Numbered from the stretch's first letter, positions 52,479-62,995 are shown. The stretch: DNA of 64,000 bases from an uncultured Aquimarina sp. (GCA_947492105.1 CANLMN010000016.1:1-64000), one strand, 5' to 3'. Notes: generated from the sequence alone by a model not told the origin. A program made the numbers and translations.

Positions 52479-53954
52479 ATGAAAAATTTTCTATTAGGAA
52501 TATGTATTATACTTTTGATACTACATCAAGAAGTTTTTGCACAAGATAAAGTCCTAGTGTATTATGAAACCAATGGGTTTAGACACAAATCTATTGATGA
52601 AGGTATAGACATGATCAAAGCTTTGGGTAAAAGTAATGGTTTGTGGACTACAGACACCTCTGATAAATCTTCTGTCTTTAATAAGAAAAATTTGACAAAG
52701 TACAACGCCGTTATCTGGTGTAATACCAGTGGTAATGGGTTGCTCAATGACAAAGAAAGAGCCGCTTTTGAAGCTTATATCCAAAATGGAGGCGGTTTTG
52801 TAGGGATACATGCAGCGACCGATACATATCGAGATGGTAGTTGGCCTTTTTATAATGAATTGGTTGGTGCTATTATAAGAACAAATCCTAATCATACAAA
52901 GAATAATTATAAAGGGACCATGAAGGTCAATGCCCCTAACCATCAAACAGTTGCTTTTCTGGATGGAAAAGCATGGGACAAAAAAGAAGAATATTACTAT
53001 TGGAAAGGTAATGGAGGTAAACTCTATGATTCGAATCAAGTAGTTCTGACGGTAGGTAAAACAGGAGATAACTCGTATGATGAGTCTAGACCAATCTCTT
53101 GGTACAAGGAGTTTATGGGAGGGCGTTCTTTTTATACAGCCTTGGGACACAACGAAGGAGATTATAAGAATGATACTAAGTTCCGAAGACATATAGAAGA
53201 AGCGATCAAATGGACTGGAGATTTTTCTAAAACTACACCTATACCAGAAGAACAAGAGGTACAGCTGTTAGAGAATGGTTCCTATTTAGTTAAAAACCCA
53301 GAATTAAATGAAGTACTCACTTCTAGTATGCAATCAGGTAACAATGCAGCTATGGAAGTGTATACAGGAGAAGCTGTGCAACGCTGGGATTTTACACATT
53401 TGGGTACAAATATCTATACGATACGAAATGTAGATACAAATAGGTATTTAGAAATACCTGAAGCAGAATGTACAACGGGCGCAAATATTGCTACTTGGAC
53501 AAGTGCAAACTCAAACCATCAAAAATTCAAATTGTCTAAAGTAGATGGTGTGTATTTTTTGAGACCGCAACATTGTTTACAAACAGCAGTGGATAGAAGT
53601 AGAGGAGCAGCAGGTGCAAATGTGCAATTATGGACGTATGATGAGGGTGCAAATAAAAATAAGAATCAAAAATGGGAAATTTTAAGTGCTAATACGACAC
53701 TTACAGTACCCGGTTTTACTAAAGAAGTTCAGAATATTGCGGTTTTTCCTAATCCAGTAAAAACATTTTTTAGTATTGCTGGTCTGATTCAAGAAACAGA
53801 TGTTCAGATTGTAGACTTGTCAGGAAAAGTGGTTTTGCAACAGCGTGTAAATTCGGTAAATGGTATTGTGAATATCTCCAGTTTGCATGAAGGGATCTAT
53901 TTTTTGAAATCCATCGACAAATCATTTAAAACACAACGTTTGATCAAACTTTGA
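52479..53954 (+). CDS. Secreted ThuA-like / ricin-B lectin protein with T9SS sorting tail
   Basis: 491 residues. A signal peptide (cleavage near VFAQD, residue 22) precedes a ThuA (trehalose-utilisation-like, glutamine-amidotransferase fold) domain, about 25-240, with VLVYYETNGFRHKSIDEGI and GGGFVGIHAATDTY. A ricin-B-type carbohydrate-binding domain follows (about 260-405, NVDTNRYLEIPE, QKFKLSKVDGVYF, LRPQHCLQTA). The last 75 residues are a type A sorting domain (VFPNPVKTFFSIAG, VQIVDLSGKVV, GIYFLKS), so it is exported by T9SS to the cell surface or medium. Probably acts on a glycan or polyol; reaction unknown. Confidence 0.85.
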   Translation: MKNFLLGICIILLILHQEVFAQDKVLVYYETNGFRHKSIDEGIDMIKALGKSNGLWTTDTSDKSSVFNKKNLTKYNAVIWCNTSGNGLLNDKERAAFEAYIQNGGGFVGIHAATDTYRDGSWPFYNELVGAIIRTNPNHTKNNYKGTMKVNAPNHQTVAFLDGKAWDKKEEYYYWKGNGGKLYDSNQVVLTVGKTGDNSYDESRPISWYKEFMGGRSFYTALGHNEGDYKNDTKFRRHIEEAIKWTGDFSKTTPIPEEQEVQLLENGSYLVKNPELNEVLTSSMQSGNNAAMEVYTGEAVQRWDFTHLGTNIYTIRNVDTNRYLEIPEAECTTGANIATWTSANSNHQKFKLSKVDGVYFLRPQHCLQTAVDRSRGAAGANVQLWTYDEGANKNKNQKWEILSANTTLTVPGFTKEVQNIAVFPNPVKTFFSIAGLIQETDVQIVDLSGKVVLQQRVNSVNGIVNISSLHEGIYFLKSIDKSFKTQRLIKL

Positions 53955-53987
53955 TCTTCATTAATCAATTACGTAGGTAGGGGATAT

Positions 53988-54533
53988 CTAAGGAACCAAA
54001 AAAGAACTTTTCCAATAATTTTCTTCTAGAGAGTATTTTATCTTTGTATGACCCGATTGATTTAGGCGTAGATATTCTATAGTAGTAGGAAGTACTCTTA
54101 TTGCTGCAAAATGTGGTTGGTCATAATTATATGCAACATCTGTTGGGTTTTCAATACTTGTTCCTGGCGCTTGGGTAGTGCAATAATCATTTATAGAAGT
54201 TCCTTGTTGTACTTTATGCCATCGTTCTGCCAGAGTTTCTGGAGTCAAAATTTCTGCAAGACCACTGATGCTTATTTGGATTTGGTGTATAGGGTCATAA
54301 AAAAGAACACTGATGTTTGGTGTAGCGGAGATCTCTTTGAGTTTATTTGAGCGCGCATCGGTATATAGAACTAACGCTAATGTATCTGTAACCTCTCGGA
54401 GTACCATTGTTCGTTGTTGTGGCCTTAGGTTAGTATCGATAGTGGCTACGGTACAAAATCGAAAAGCATGACCTCTTTCTGAAAGGCCTTTTTGTAATAA
54501 CGATTTGATTTCTTCAAAAATAATGGTATTCAT
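53988..54533 (-). CDS. Pyridoxamine 5'-phosphate oxidase-like flavoprotein
   Basis: FMN-binding split barrel protein of 181 residues. ATIDTNLRPQQRTMVLREVT, VLYTDARSNKLKEISATP and SVLFYDPIHQIQISISG are the usual strands with the phosphate-binding Arg. The C-terminal NYDQPHFAAIRVLPTTIEYL is of the PNPOx type, but the protein is shorter than true PdxH (about 215), and the start is ATG 54533 (a GTG at 54560 is possible). It may oxidise pyridoxamine phosphate or bind another flavin substrate. Convergent with the ThuA gene, 33 bp apart. Confidence 0.78.
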   Translation of the reverse strand: MNTIIFEEIKSLLQKGLSERGHAFRFCTVATIDTNLRPQQRTMVLREVTDTLALVLYTDARSNKLKEISATPNISVLFYDPIHQIQISISGLAEILTPETLAERWHKVQQGTSINDYCTTQAPGTSIENPTDVAYNYDQPHFAAIRVLPTTIEYLRLNQSGHTKIKYSLEENYWKSSFLVP

Positions 54534-54667
54534 ACTACTGATTGATGAGGGAATGATCACAAATGTATAAACAAAAAAATCAAAAAAGGTGATAAATTGC
54601 TATGTTATTGAGTGTTTTTTTGAATATAGTTGTATTTTAAAATTTACAAGAGCACGCCGAACTTATA

Positions 54668-54830
54668 ATACTAATTTGGGTATACAAATTCGTATTAATG
54701 ACACTGTTATTTTTTTATGTAAAAACACCGTGATGCTATTGCATAGCCTTAGCTACGGAATATATGAATAAGGCATTTAGATGGAAAAAGAACAAGGAGA
54801 TATGCGACATTATATAGCTAATTTGGTGTA
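54668..54830 (+). repeat. Family A dispersed element (A5), best preserved
   Basis: 163 bp, starting ATACTAATTTGGGTATACAA and ending TATATAGCTAATTTGGTGT. The start contains AATTTGGGTATACAAATT, a small inverted repeat. The central stretch TGCATAGCCTTAGCTACGGA is the shared hairpin. The part at 54770-54820 is identical to 7110-7160 in A1. Confidence 0.8.
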
Positions 54831-54994
54831 GAACACTGCTGAAAGCTGCGAATTTTCTTGTGATAGCATGAAAAATCATACTTGATTCCTCATGCTAAGA
54901 GAATTATTAGTTGGACTTTTCCTAAATTATATAATGGAGCATATTTTTACTTTTTTAATTAACACATGCTCTTAGTGTCATTAAAACTTAAATT

Positions 54995-55486
54995 ATGAGA
55001 CGCATTATATTTCTTACATTATTTATTGTTTGTTACGGAAATAGCAAAGCTCAAAATATAGAAGGTTTATTAGAAAATTTCGATAATTTATACGCATTGT
55101 CTCATTCAGAATCTTACTTAGAAAACACCCAAGAAATCACGAGGTTTAATTTTGTTAATACTTTAGGGAATTATGTAAGAATGAAAGATGTTGATTCGAT
55201 ATGGTTAAATGATGTTAGTGATTTGATCAGAGCTAACCCTGCTATTTTGAATAGTTTTTTAGATTCTAATGACCAGGATTTTGCAGTTTTTATTTTATTA
55301 TTAGATATCTATGAAATTGAATTGGAAGATGATACTGAAAAGTTTATTATAAATGCAATTTATGGCAATACTTTCAATGAACCTCTTTTTGGTAATACGC
55401 CACCAGAGGAAATTTTGTATAATATTTGGATTGAAACAAGAGAAAGTAGTATAACGAGGATAAAATCAATAGTTGGTATTAATTAG
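54995..55486 (+). CDS. Small secreted protein of unknown function
   Basis: 163 residues. The signal peptide (RRIIFLTLFIVCYGNSKAQ) is followed by an acidic, mostly helical region (LYALSHSESYLENTQEITRF, DFAVFILLLDIYEIELEDD) with no motif I recognise. It stands alone between repeat-rich stretches and shows no link to its neighbours. No lipobox. Confidence 0.6.
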   Translation: MRRIIFLTLFIVCYGNSKAQNIEGLLENFDNLYALSHSESYLENTQEITRFNFVNTLGNYVRMKDVDSIWLNDVSDLIRANPAILNSFLDSNDQDFAVFILLLDIYEIELEDDTEKFIINAIYGNTFNEPLFGNTPPEEILYNIWIETRESSITRIKSIVGIN

Positions 55487-55634
55487 TGAGGTTGTTAAGA
55501 ATATTGAAAAGATAATAAGTGCAGCATATACTAGATTAATGGGAGAATTTAGACAAATTTCTTAGTTATACTATACGCTATAATTCCTCCCAATTCATAG
55601 AATGGAAAAATTAGAGACAAGCTACCAATAGCTA

Positions 55635-55690
55635 TGAATAAGTTAAAAAAACAAATATATAAGGAGGAAGGTTTGAAGTAGTGTTCTATA
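55635..55690 (+). repeat. Family D short repeat (D1)
   Basis: TGAATAAGTTAAAAAAACAA then TATATAAGGAGGAAGGTTTG and AAGTAGTGTT match 62996-63053 with few changes. The AAGGAGGAAGG block is purine-rich and resembles a ribosome-binding site, but no gene follows it. Confidence 0.6.
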
Positions 55691-55762
55691 TAACGCTAAT
55701 CAAATACTTCCTCCTTATTGCTTGACTTGATGATGATTGTTTTTTTTGTAAAATATCAAAAT

Positions 55763-55848
55763 TACTAAGGCTATGCAATAGAACCACAGTGTTTTTGCAT
55801 GAATGAACACTAGCGTCTTTAAAACGAATTTACATACCTTAATTGGTG
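55763..55848 (-). repeat. Half copy of family A (A6), inverted
   Basis: Read on the minus strand it begins ACACCAATTAAGGTATGTAA then ATTCGT, runs through GACGCTAGTGTTC and ACACTGTGGTTCTATTG, and stops after CATAGCCTTAGTAAT at the central hairpin. The second half of the element is missing. It abuts the stop codon of the gene at 55849. Confidence 0.65.
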
Positions 55849-57363
55849 TTATTTGTTATTTTCATATATGGTAAGAGTTCCGCTATCTTCGTTAGAAACG
55901 ACTAACAAAGCATTTCCACTAGGGCTGTCTTTTGCTGTAATAGCCAATAATCCTTCAGGAGCTTCATCTCCGGTATGAGACAAAATAGTTAAAAATTGTG
56001 GAGACAATGGATTTGTTATATCATAAAGCAAAACTTGGTCAGTACGTTCTAATCCAACAAAGAGTATGTAGCGTTGGTTATTTATATTTAGTATTTCTAG
56101 ACTTTCTGGTTCAGCACCTTTATCATCACTTCTACCATCATCATCATTAAAACGATTTGGCGTTGCTTTCAGTGTCTCCATAGCAATACTATTACCACTA
56201 TCATATACTAAATTTCCATTTGTTGACCAGATACTAAAAGAACGTGCGCCATAACTATAAATGGCATCATGATCCCCATCATTATCGATATCACCCAAAC
56301 TTGTAGTCGTTTTTAACCTACCTAGGTGTATTTTGTTCTGATAATCTTCGGAGATAGGAAAAACAGTTTTGTCCAAAGTTAGATCCTCAACACGATCCTC
56401 TTCGCTGAATCCATCATAGTCTCGAGCATCTCCTTCGTTTGCAGAAAATATATAGTTTACTCCATTAATGGTTGCTGTTACAATAGCATCGGGTTGGTAT
56501 ATTCCAAATATAGGCCAGCTTTTGAGTTCCTTAACATCATCCTTGTCACTAGCATCTAATTCATTTCCACTTAGATTAAAGTCTTTATAGCCTAATGGGT
56601 AAATAGCGGTTATTTTTTTGCTAATCAAATTGATTTCGGCAATACCATTGTTCTCTTGCAAGGATACCCAGGCTGTACTAGAATCGTCTGAAACAGCGAT
56701 ATATTCTGGTTCTACATCTTCTGCAAGGCTGGCATTAGGACCAAAAACCCGAAAGCCCTTATTTTCTAGAGCCTCTTCTTGATTATTGAATTCGGTAAAG
56801 TCTAATGTGGTTACCGAAGTGTCCAAAAGATTGATAATGCTTATGCTACCTTTTGGATCATTGGTGTAATCTGCATTAGGTTCGCCTTCGTTAGCCGAAA
56901 TGAGTAGGTTGCCATCTTTTGAAAATGTAACCATATCTGGTAAGGCACCGACAGTGAATTCGTTTGTCAAGGAGTTATCTGATGTATTGTACAAAAGGAT
57001 TTTCCCAGGATTTTGTTTGGGATTAGCCTCTACAGCTACAGCTAATCTTCCGTTGTGAACTGCAACACTATTTGGAGATCCAAATGTTGTTAAGTCAATA
57101 GGTGTTTCTTGTACAGGAGTGCTGAGGTTGGATATATTCGTAATAGCTATTTGATTAGAAGCTACATTTACAGTATATAATTTTTTGGATAATTGGTCAT
57201 AAGCTGTAATTTCGGAAGCGCCTTCACCTCCAATTTTTACAGATGTTTTGAACTTAAAATTAACAGAAGTGTTTACTTCTGGGTTTGGAGTTGTGTCATC
57301 AGTGTTGCAACTCATGGTAATAACGAGGCAAACACCCATTAGTAATGTACTAAAATTTTTCAT
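55849..57363 (-). CDS. Choice-of-anchor I domain lipoprotein
   Basis: Exported lipoprotein of 504 residues (lipobox TMSC, Cys19). The body is a beta-propeller-like repeat protein of the choice-of-anchor I family, close to the phytase-like and alkaline-phosphatase-associated propellers: GKILLYNTSDNSL, ISANEGEPNADYTNDPKGS, DVEPEYIAVSDDSSTAWVSL, SANEGDARDYDGF and GAEPESLEILNINNQRYILF. Acidic GExxND-type loops suggest calcium binding. Here the anchor is the N-terminal lipid and not a sorting tail. Substrate unknown. Half element A6 lies directly at its 3' end. Confidence 0.78.
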   Translation of the reverse strand: MKNFSTLLMGVCLVITMSCNTDDTTPNPEVNTSVNFKFKTSVKIGGEGASEITAYDQLSKKLYTVNVASNQIAITNISNLSTPVQETPIDLTTFGSPNSVAVHNGRLAVAVEANPKQNPGKILLYNTSDNSLTNEFTVGALPDMVTFSKDGNLLISANEGEPNADYTNDPKGSISIINLLDTSVTTLDFTEFNNQEEALENKGFRVFGPNASLAEDVEPEYIAVSDDSSTAWVSLQENNGIAEINLISKKITAIYPLGYKDFNLSGNELDASDKDDVKELKSWPIFGIYQPDAIVTATINGVNYIFSANEGDARDYDGFSEEDRVEDLTLDKTVFPISEDYQNKIHLGRLKTTTSLGDIDNDGDHDAIYSYGARSFSIWSTNGNLVYDSGNSIAMETLKATPNRFNDDDGRSDDKGAEPESLEILNINNQRYILFVGLERTDQVLLYDITNPLSPQFLTILSHTGDEAPEGLLAITAKDSPSGNALLVVSNEDSGTLTIYENNK

Positions 57364-57602
57364 ACAAAGGTTTGTGTTGTTAGACTACAAATATGATTTA
57401 TAACTGCTAAGTAATTGTTAAGTAAATAGAAAGATTGTATTATTATTTTGTTCCGAATGTGATCAAAATGTTGTTTTTTGATTTTATGTAGTTAATACGA
57501 AAATGTTTTTCTTTTTTAAGCTTGAAAAAGCAATCTACACGAATTTGTGTCTAGTCAAAGATGCGAGATTTGCGTGTTTTTATGACCAACGACAAAGATC
57601 AA

Positions 57603-57672
57603 ATCTAAGCCCGATTGTAGTGGCATCCTCGATACTGACAAGAATCGAGATATAACGAAAAGCGGGGCCGTA
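57603..57672 (+). ncRNA. Structured RNA-like element upstream of parE
   Basis: GCCCG (57609-57613) can pair with CGGGGC (57663-57668), enclosing a hairpin formed by CTCGAT (57628-57633) and ATCGAG (57644-57649). Between them are GTGGCATC and GATATAACG, which are kept in many Flavobacteria intergenic segments as far as I recall. It is richer in G+C than the flanks and lies 164 bp before parE. It might be a known motif such as Flavo-1 or an element without a name; I cannot test this. Confidence 0.4.
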
Positions 57673-57835
57673 GTTTGGTGAAATGGCAGATTTTTTGTCT
57701 TCCAAAAAACAACAAAACATTGTACATCAAATAGTCAACAAATTTTTTTAGAAAATTGTTAATTACTTTGCGATAAGGAGGTTTTAATTGCGCTGACAGA
57801 ATGCTATATTAGCAACAATCCCTATTATTTGCAAT

Positions 57836-59695
57836 ATGAATAAAGAAACCAAGTACACCGAAGATAATATACGATCACTGGATTGGAAGGAGCATATCCG
57901 GATGCGTCCGGGGATGTATATAGGTAAACTCGGTGATGGTTCGTCGGCAGATGATGGAATCTATATCTTGATCAAAGAAGTTTTGGATAATTGTATCGAT
58001 GAGTTCGTGATGGGAGCAGGAAAGACCATTGAGATTTCGATACAGGGAACAAAAGTGATTGTAAGAGATTATGGAAGAGGTATTCCGTTGGGCAAAGTGG
58101 TAGATGTGGTTTCTAAGATGAATACCGGAGGTAAGTATGATTCACGGGCTTTTAAAAAATCGGTAGGACTCAACGGGGTTGGTACCAAAGCTGTAAATGC
58201 ATTGTCGACGTATTTTAGAGTAGAATCTACTCGTGATGGGAAATCTGCTGCTGCCGAGTTTTCTCAAGGAAATCTAACGGATCAAGAGTTTCTAGAAGAG
58301 ACCTCACGTAGACGCGGTACCAAAGTCAGTTTTGTGCCCGATGAGATCATCTTCAAGAATTACAAATATCGGATGGAATATGTGACAAAAATGATCATGA
58401 ATTATGTCTATCTGAATCCGGGATTGACGATCGTTTTTAATGGAGAAAAATTTATTTCAAAGAATGGACTGAAAGATTTGTTGTCTGATACCATCAAAGA
58501 AGATGATCGATTATACGATATTATTCATCTAAGAGGTGAAGATATTGAGATTGCTCTAACACATAGTAGAACGCAATATAGCGAAGAGTATCACTCTTTT
58601 GTCAACGGACAGCATACCACTCAGGGAGGTACGCATCAGGCTGCGTATCGCGAAGCTATTGTCAAAACAATACGAGAATTTTTTGGAAAGAATTATGAAG
58701 CCAGTGATATTCGCAAATCAATTGTTACTGCAATAAGTATCAAAGTGATGGAGCCAGTTTTTGAGAGTCAAACCAAGACTAAACTCGGTTCTACGGATAT
58801 GGGAGGGGATTTACCTACCGTGCGTACATACATCAATGATTTTCTCAAAACAAAATTGGATAATTACCTGCATAGAAACACCGATGTAGCAGAAAAAATA
58901 CAACGTAAGATTCTACAAGCAGAACGAGAACGTAAAGAATTATCAGGAATACGAAAACTCGCTAAGGATCGTGCCAAGAAAGCTAGTTTGCATAACAAAA
59001 AACTTAGAGACTGTAGAGTGCATCTTACAGATGCTAAAAATCCTCGGAATCTAGAGAGTTCTTTGTTCATAACAGAGGGAGACTCTGCAAGTGGATCGAT
59101 TACCAAATCACGAGATGTAAATACGCAAGCAGTTTTTAGCCTACGCGGAAAACCCTTGAATTGTTATAACATGTCCAAAAAGATTGTGTATGAGAATGAA
59201 GAATTCAACCTACTGCAGTCGGCATTGAATATCGAAGAGTCCATGGAAGATCTGCGTTATAATAATATTGTAATTGCGACAGATGCCGATGTTGATGGGA
59301 TGCACATCCGATTATTAATTATTACCTTTTTTCTGCAATTCTTTCCAGAATTGATCAAAGAGGGACATTTGTATATTCTGCAAACTCCTTTGTTCCGAGT
59401 TAGGAACAAAAAGGAAACAATTTACTGTTATTCGGAGCAGGAACGTAAGGATGCTATAACCAAACTCTCAGGAAAACCAGAGATAACACGATTCAAAGGA
59501 TTGGGAGAGATCTCACCAGATGAGTTTGTACATTTTATTGGCGAGGATATTCGTCTGGACCCTGTGATGCTAGACAAGGAGAAGTCTATAGAGGAACTTT
59601 TGTCTTTTTACATGGGAAAAAACACTCCAGATCGACAGGAGTTTATTATCGATAATCTAAAAGTGGAGTTGGATATGATTGAGGAAGATATTTAA
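57836..59695 (+). CDS. parE: DNA topoisomerase IV subunit B
   Basis: ATPase subunit of 619 residues of the enzyme that unlinks daughter chromosomes. The GHKL fold is complete ([42 protein letters not shown]), as is the transducer domain, and the TOPRIM part has [12 protein letters not shown] and [12 protein letters not shown]. The length and the lack of a GyrB insertion fit ParE. parC follows 181 bp downstream on the same strand. Bacteroidota carry a separate gyrase, so this is taken to be topo IV. Confidence 0.94.
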   Translation: MNKETKYTEDNIRSLDWKEHIRMRPGMYIGKLGDGSSADDGIYILIKEVLDNCIDEFVMGAGKTIEISIQGTKVIVRDYGRGIPLGKVVDVVSKMNTGGKYDSRAFKKSVGLNGVGTKAVNALSTYFRVESTRDGKSAAAEFSQGNLTDQEFLEETSRRRGTKVSFVPDEIIFKNYKYRMEYVTKMIMNYVYLNPGLTIVFNGEKFISKNGLKDLLSDTIKEDDRLYDIIHLRGEDIEIALTHSRTQYSEEYHSFVNGQHTTQGGTHQAAYREAIVKTIREFFGKNYEASDIRKSIVTAISIKVMEPVFESQTKTKLGSTDMGGDLPTVRTYINDFLKTKLDNYLHRNTDVAEKIQRKILQAERERKELSGIRKLAKDRAKKASLHNKKLRDCRVHLTDAKNPRNLESSLFITEGDSASGSITKSRDVNTQAVFSLRGKPLNCYNMSKKIVYENEEFNLLQSALNIEESMEDLRYNNIVIATDADVDGMHIRLLIITFFLQFFPELIKEGHLYILQTPLFRVRNKKETIYCYSEQERKDAITKLSGKPEITRFKGLGEISPDEFVHFIGEDIRLDPVMLDKEKSIEELLSFYMGKNTPDRQEFIIDNLKVELDMIEEDI

Positions 59696-59808
59696 ATAAA
59701 AACGCTGTGAGGATAAGTAGTAAAGCAAGTGATTTGTTGCTGATTTTTCATAGATATTCCTAGATACATTTTGTATATTTTATAGATTTTTTTACAAGAA
59801 TTACTTCA

Positions 59809-59839
59809 TTGCAAAAAAAAGATTTTAGTAGTATTTTCG
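59809..59839 (+). promoter_or_regulatory. Putative promoter of parC
   Basis: TTG at 59809-59811, a 20-bp spacer and TATTTTCG at 59832-59839 match the -33/-7 pattern except for a C at the seventh position of the -7 box. It would give a leader of about 30 bases. parC may thus be expressed separately from parE. Confidence 0.45.
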
Positions 59840-59876
59840 TAATAAGCGGAGAATTATATAACAGCAATACCCATAC

Positions 59877-62552
59877 ATGGACGAAGAAAATTTACCGGAA
59901 GAGAACTTGAATACTGAGCAGGATAACCAGCCGCAAGAAGTTATTACCAAGGTAACCGGCATGTACAAGGATTGGTTTCTGGATTACGCCTCTTATGTAA
60001 TCCTAGAGCGTGCAGTACCTGCCATAGAAGATGGGCTCAAACCTGTACAACGTCGTATTCTGCATTCTATGAAAGAATTAGATGATGGGCGTTATAACAA
60101 AGTAGCTAATATAGTAGGGCATACAATGCAGTATCATCCTCATGGAGATGCTAGTATTGGTGATGCGATGGTGCAGATCGGACAAAAAGAATTACTTATT
60201 GATATGCAGGGAAACTGGGGGAATATCCTGACTGGTGACCGTGCAGCAGCTTCTCGTTATATAGAAGCCCGCTTATCCAAATTTGCACTAGATGTCGTTT
60301 ATAACCCCAAGGTTACTGATTGGCAATTGTCCTATGATGGTCGTAAAAAAGAACCTGTGAATCTTCCTGTCAAGTTTCCATTGTTGCTGGCACAAGGAGC
60401 AGAGGGAATTGCAGTTGGTTTAAGTACCAAGGTATTACCGCATAACTTTATTGAATTAATTGATGCCTCGATAAAACATTTACAAGGAAAACGTTTTACA
60501 CTATTACCAGATTTTCCAACTTCAGGTATTGCCGATTTTAGTAATTATAATGATGGCCTTAGAGGAGGGAAAGTTCGAGTACGTGCGCGTATTGCTCAAA
60601 AAGATAAGCACACATTAGTTATAGACGAAATCCCTTTTACTACGACAACAACGAGTTTGATAGATTCTGTACTCAAGGCGAATGAAAAAGGGAAGATTAA
60701 AATCAAAAAGATTGAAGATAATACGGCTGCTAATGTAGAGATTTTGATCCATTTACCATCCAATGTTTCTCCAGATAAGACGATTGATGCGCTGTATGCT
60801 TTTACAAGTTGCGAAAGTTCGATCTCGCCATTGGGGTGTATCATTGATAATAATAAACCGTATTTTGTTGGAGTTACGCAAATGCTCAAAGATTCTACAG
60901 AGAATACTGTAGAATTATTGAAAAGAGAGTTAGAAATTCAACTAAACGAGTTACAAGAACAATGGCATTACGCTTCATTGGAACGAATTTTTATAGAAAA
61001 CAGAATCTATCGGGATATTGAAGAAGAAGAAACTTGGGAAGGTGTTATCGCAGCAATAGATAAGGGGTTAAAGCCACATGTCAAACATCTAAAACGTGCG
61101 GTAACAGAGGAGGATATTGTGCGATTAACAGAGATACGTATCAAAAGAATTTCCAAATTTGATATAGACAAAGCGCAGCAAAAGATTGATGCCTTAGAAG
61201 ATGAAATAGCAAAAGTGCGACATCATCTAGAGCATTTGATAGCTTATGCGATAACATATTTTGAGCGATTAAAAGCAACCTATGGCAAAGGAAAAGAACG
61301 GAAAACAGAAATCCGTATTTTTGATGATATCGAAGCCACTAAAGTGGTTATGCGTACTATAAAACTTTATGTAAATAAAGAAGAAGGTTTTGTTGGTACT
61401 TCATTACGCAAGGACGAATACGTGGCAGATTGTGCAGATATTGATGATGTTATTTGTTTTATGGCTGATGGGAACATGATGATTACCAAGGTTGATTCCA
61501 AGACTTTTGTTGGCAAAAATATTATTCATGTAGCAATATTTAAGAAAAAAGATAAACGTACGATCTATAATATGATTTATAAGGATGGTACCAAAGGAGC
61601 TTCTTATGTCAAGCGATTTGCAGTGACGGGAGTGACTCGGGATAAACCTTATGCAATGACCCAAGGGAATAAAGGTTCCAAAGTGTTGTATTTCTCAGCA
61701 AATCCCAACGGAGAGGCAGAGGTAGTTAGTATTACATTACGCCAATCCGGAAGTATAAAAAAATTGAAATTTGACCTAGATTTTGCTGATTTGTTAATCA
61801 AGGGGCGTGGTGTCAAAGGGAATATGGTGACCAAATATAATATTAAAAGTATCGAACTCAAAGAACAAGGAGTGTCTACATTAAAACCTCGAAAAATTTG
61901 GTTCGATGATACCGTGCAACGACTCAATGTGGATGGGAGAGGAGAGCTATTGGGAGAATTCCGCGGGCATGACCGCTTACTGATTATTAATCAAAAAGGA
62001 ATTGTCAAGACCGTAATCCCAGAGGTAACATTGCATTTTGATGCAGACATGATTGTACTGGAGCAATGGAAACCAAAAAAACCAATCTCTGCAATCTATT
62101 GGGATGGTGAAAAAGAACGCTATTACGTAAAACGTTTCTTGATAGAACATCCAGACAAAGAAGAGTTATTTATTAGTGAAAGTCCAAAGTCTTATTTAGA
62201 AATTGTCTCTACAGAGTACTTGCCTATAGCAGAATTAGTGTATAGCAAAATTAGAGGTAAGGATCAAAAACCGAATGATGAAGTAAATTTGGCCGATTTT
62301 ATTGCTATTAAAGGTATCGGAGCACAAGGAAATCGTCTCACAACTGAAAAAATCAAACAAATCAACCTCTTGGATGCATTGCCGTTTGATGAACCCGAAG
62401 AAGAAGAAACTAATGTGGTGACAGCAGATGATTCCAAGAAAGATGTTGAAGAAACAGCTACTACTGATGCACCATCCAAAAAATCACTAAACGAAGAAGA
62501 TCTACCGCCAAAGCCTGATATAGACGAAGAAGGACAGACCTTATTATTTTGA
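59877..62552 (+). CDS. parC: DNA topoisomerase IV subunit A
   Basis: Breakage-reunion subunit of 891 residues. The winged helix has VPAIEDGLKPVQRRIL, the quinolone-binding region YHPHGDASIGDAM and the catalytic Tyr in AASRYIEARLS (about residue 128). A tower and long coiled coil (about 360-470) are followed by a C-terminal beta-pinwheel and an acidic, low-complexity tail (EEEETNVVTADDSKKDVEE). At the position of GyrA Ser83 there is Ala in HGDASIGD, which seems usual for this group. Works with ParE in chromosome decatenation. Confidence 0.94.
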   Translation: MDEENLPEENLNTEQDNQPQEVITKVTGMYKDWFLDYASYVILERAVPAIEDGLKPVQRRILHSMKELDDGRYNKVANIVGHTMQYHPHGDASIGDAMVQIGQKELLIDMQGNWGNILTGDRAAASRYIEARLSKFALDVVYNPKVTDWQLSYDGRKKEPVNLPVKFPLLLAQGAEGIAVGLSTKVLPHNFIELIDASIKHLQGKRFTLLPDFPTSGIADFSNYNDGLRGGKVRVRARIAQKDKHTLVIDEIPFTTTTTSLIDSVLKANEKGKIKIKKIEDNTAANVEILIHLPSNVSPDKTIDALYAFTSCESSISPLGCIIDNNKPYFVGVTQMLKDSTENTVELLKRELEIQLNELQEQWHYASLERIFIENRIYRDIEEEETWEGVIAAIDKGLKPHVKHLKRAVTEEDIVRLTEIRIKRISKFDIDKAQQKIDALEDEIAKVRHHLEHLIAYAITYFERLKATYGKGKERKTEIRIFDDIEATKVVMRTIKLYVNKEEGFVGTSLRKDEYVADCADIDDVICFMADGNMMITKVDSKTFVGKNIIHVAIFKKKDKRTIYNMIYKDGTKGASYVKRFAVTGVTRDKPYAMTQGNKGSKVLYFSANPNGEAEVVSITLRQSGSIKKLKFDLDFADLLIKGRGVKGNMVTKYNIKSIELKEQGVSTLKPRKIWFDDTVQRLNVDGRGELLGEFRGHDRLLIINQKGIVKTVIPEVTLHFDADMIVLEQWKPKKPISAIYWDGEKERYYVKRFLIEHPDKEELFISESPKSYLEIVSTEYLPIAELVYSKIRGKDQKPNDEVNLADFIAIKGIGAQGNRLTTEKIKQINLLDALPFDEPEEEETNVVTADDSKKDVEETATTDAPSKKSLNEEDLPPKPDIDEEGQTLLF

Positions 62553-62862
62553 TGAGAATGTTTGTTTAGATCTAATTAAGTAGGGTTTAATGTAGTTTTT
62601 CAATAATGAAGTAGATATAGAGAAACAAAATGGTTGAACAAAACATACGGAACATCGCATGGACTAGTATATGATAAGGTTTTGTAGTTTACTGTAGCAG
62701 AAATCATACAGTGAAGCACTAAAACTAAAAACGACGAAGTGTACTATGAAAGAAAATAGTATATCTAAAATTTGTCAAGTTACTGGAATAATTGCATTCA
62801 TATATGCGATTTGTAATCAATAGAAGCAACAACTTTCGGTCAATGCCAAACCTCGCATTATC

Positions 62863-62952
62863 GCATAGGTATTACTACGATTTAATATTTTAGCGAAAAA
62901 ATAGTAGAAAAAGAACCGAATTATTAGCCTGTAATTATTTTTTAAATGGTAT
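62863..62952 (+). repeat. Family B element, right half (B3)
   Basis: From the central GCATAGGTATTACTACGATT on, the sequence follows B1 closely (AAATAGTAGAAAAAGAACCG, AATTATTAGCCTGTAATTAT) and ends TTTAAATGGTAT. The left half is missing or too changed to see. A family D repeat and element C2 follow directly. Confidence 0.7.
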
Positions 62953-62995
62953 AGTATATTATTATTTCCCTTTATATAAGCATCTACAAAAACTC

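Noticed and set aside
52554-53255. 233-codon frame antisense to the ThuA gene
   Set aside because: The sense strand has clear domains, signal peptide and sorting tail. The antisense peptide is Ile, Phe and Ser rich without any motif.
62746-62823. 25-codon frame with a hydrophobic end near the parC 3' side
   Set aside because: It starts with ATG and has a membrane-like stretch, but is too short, has no promoter seen and lies next to degraded repeats. It cannot be told from chance.
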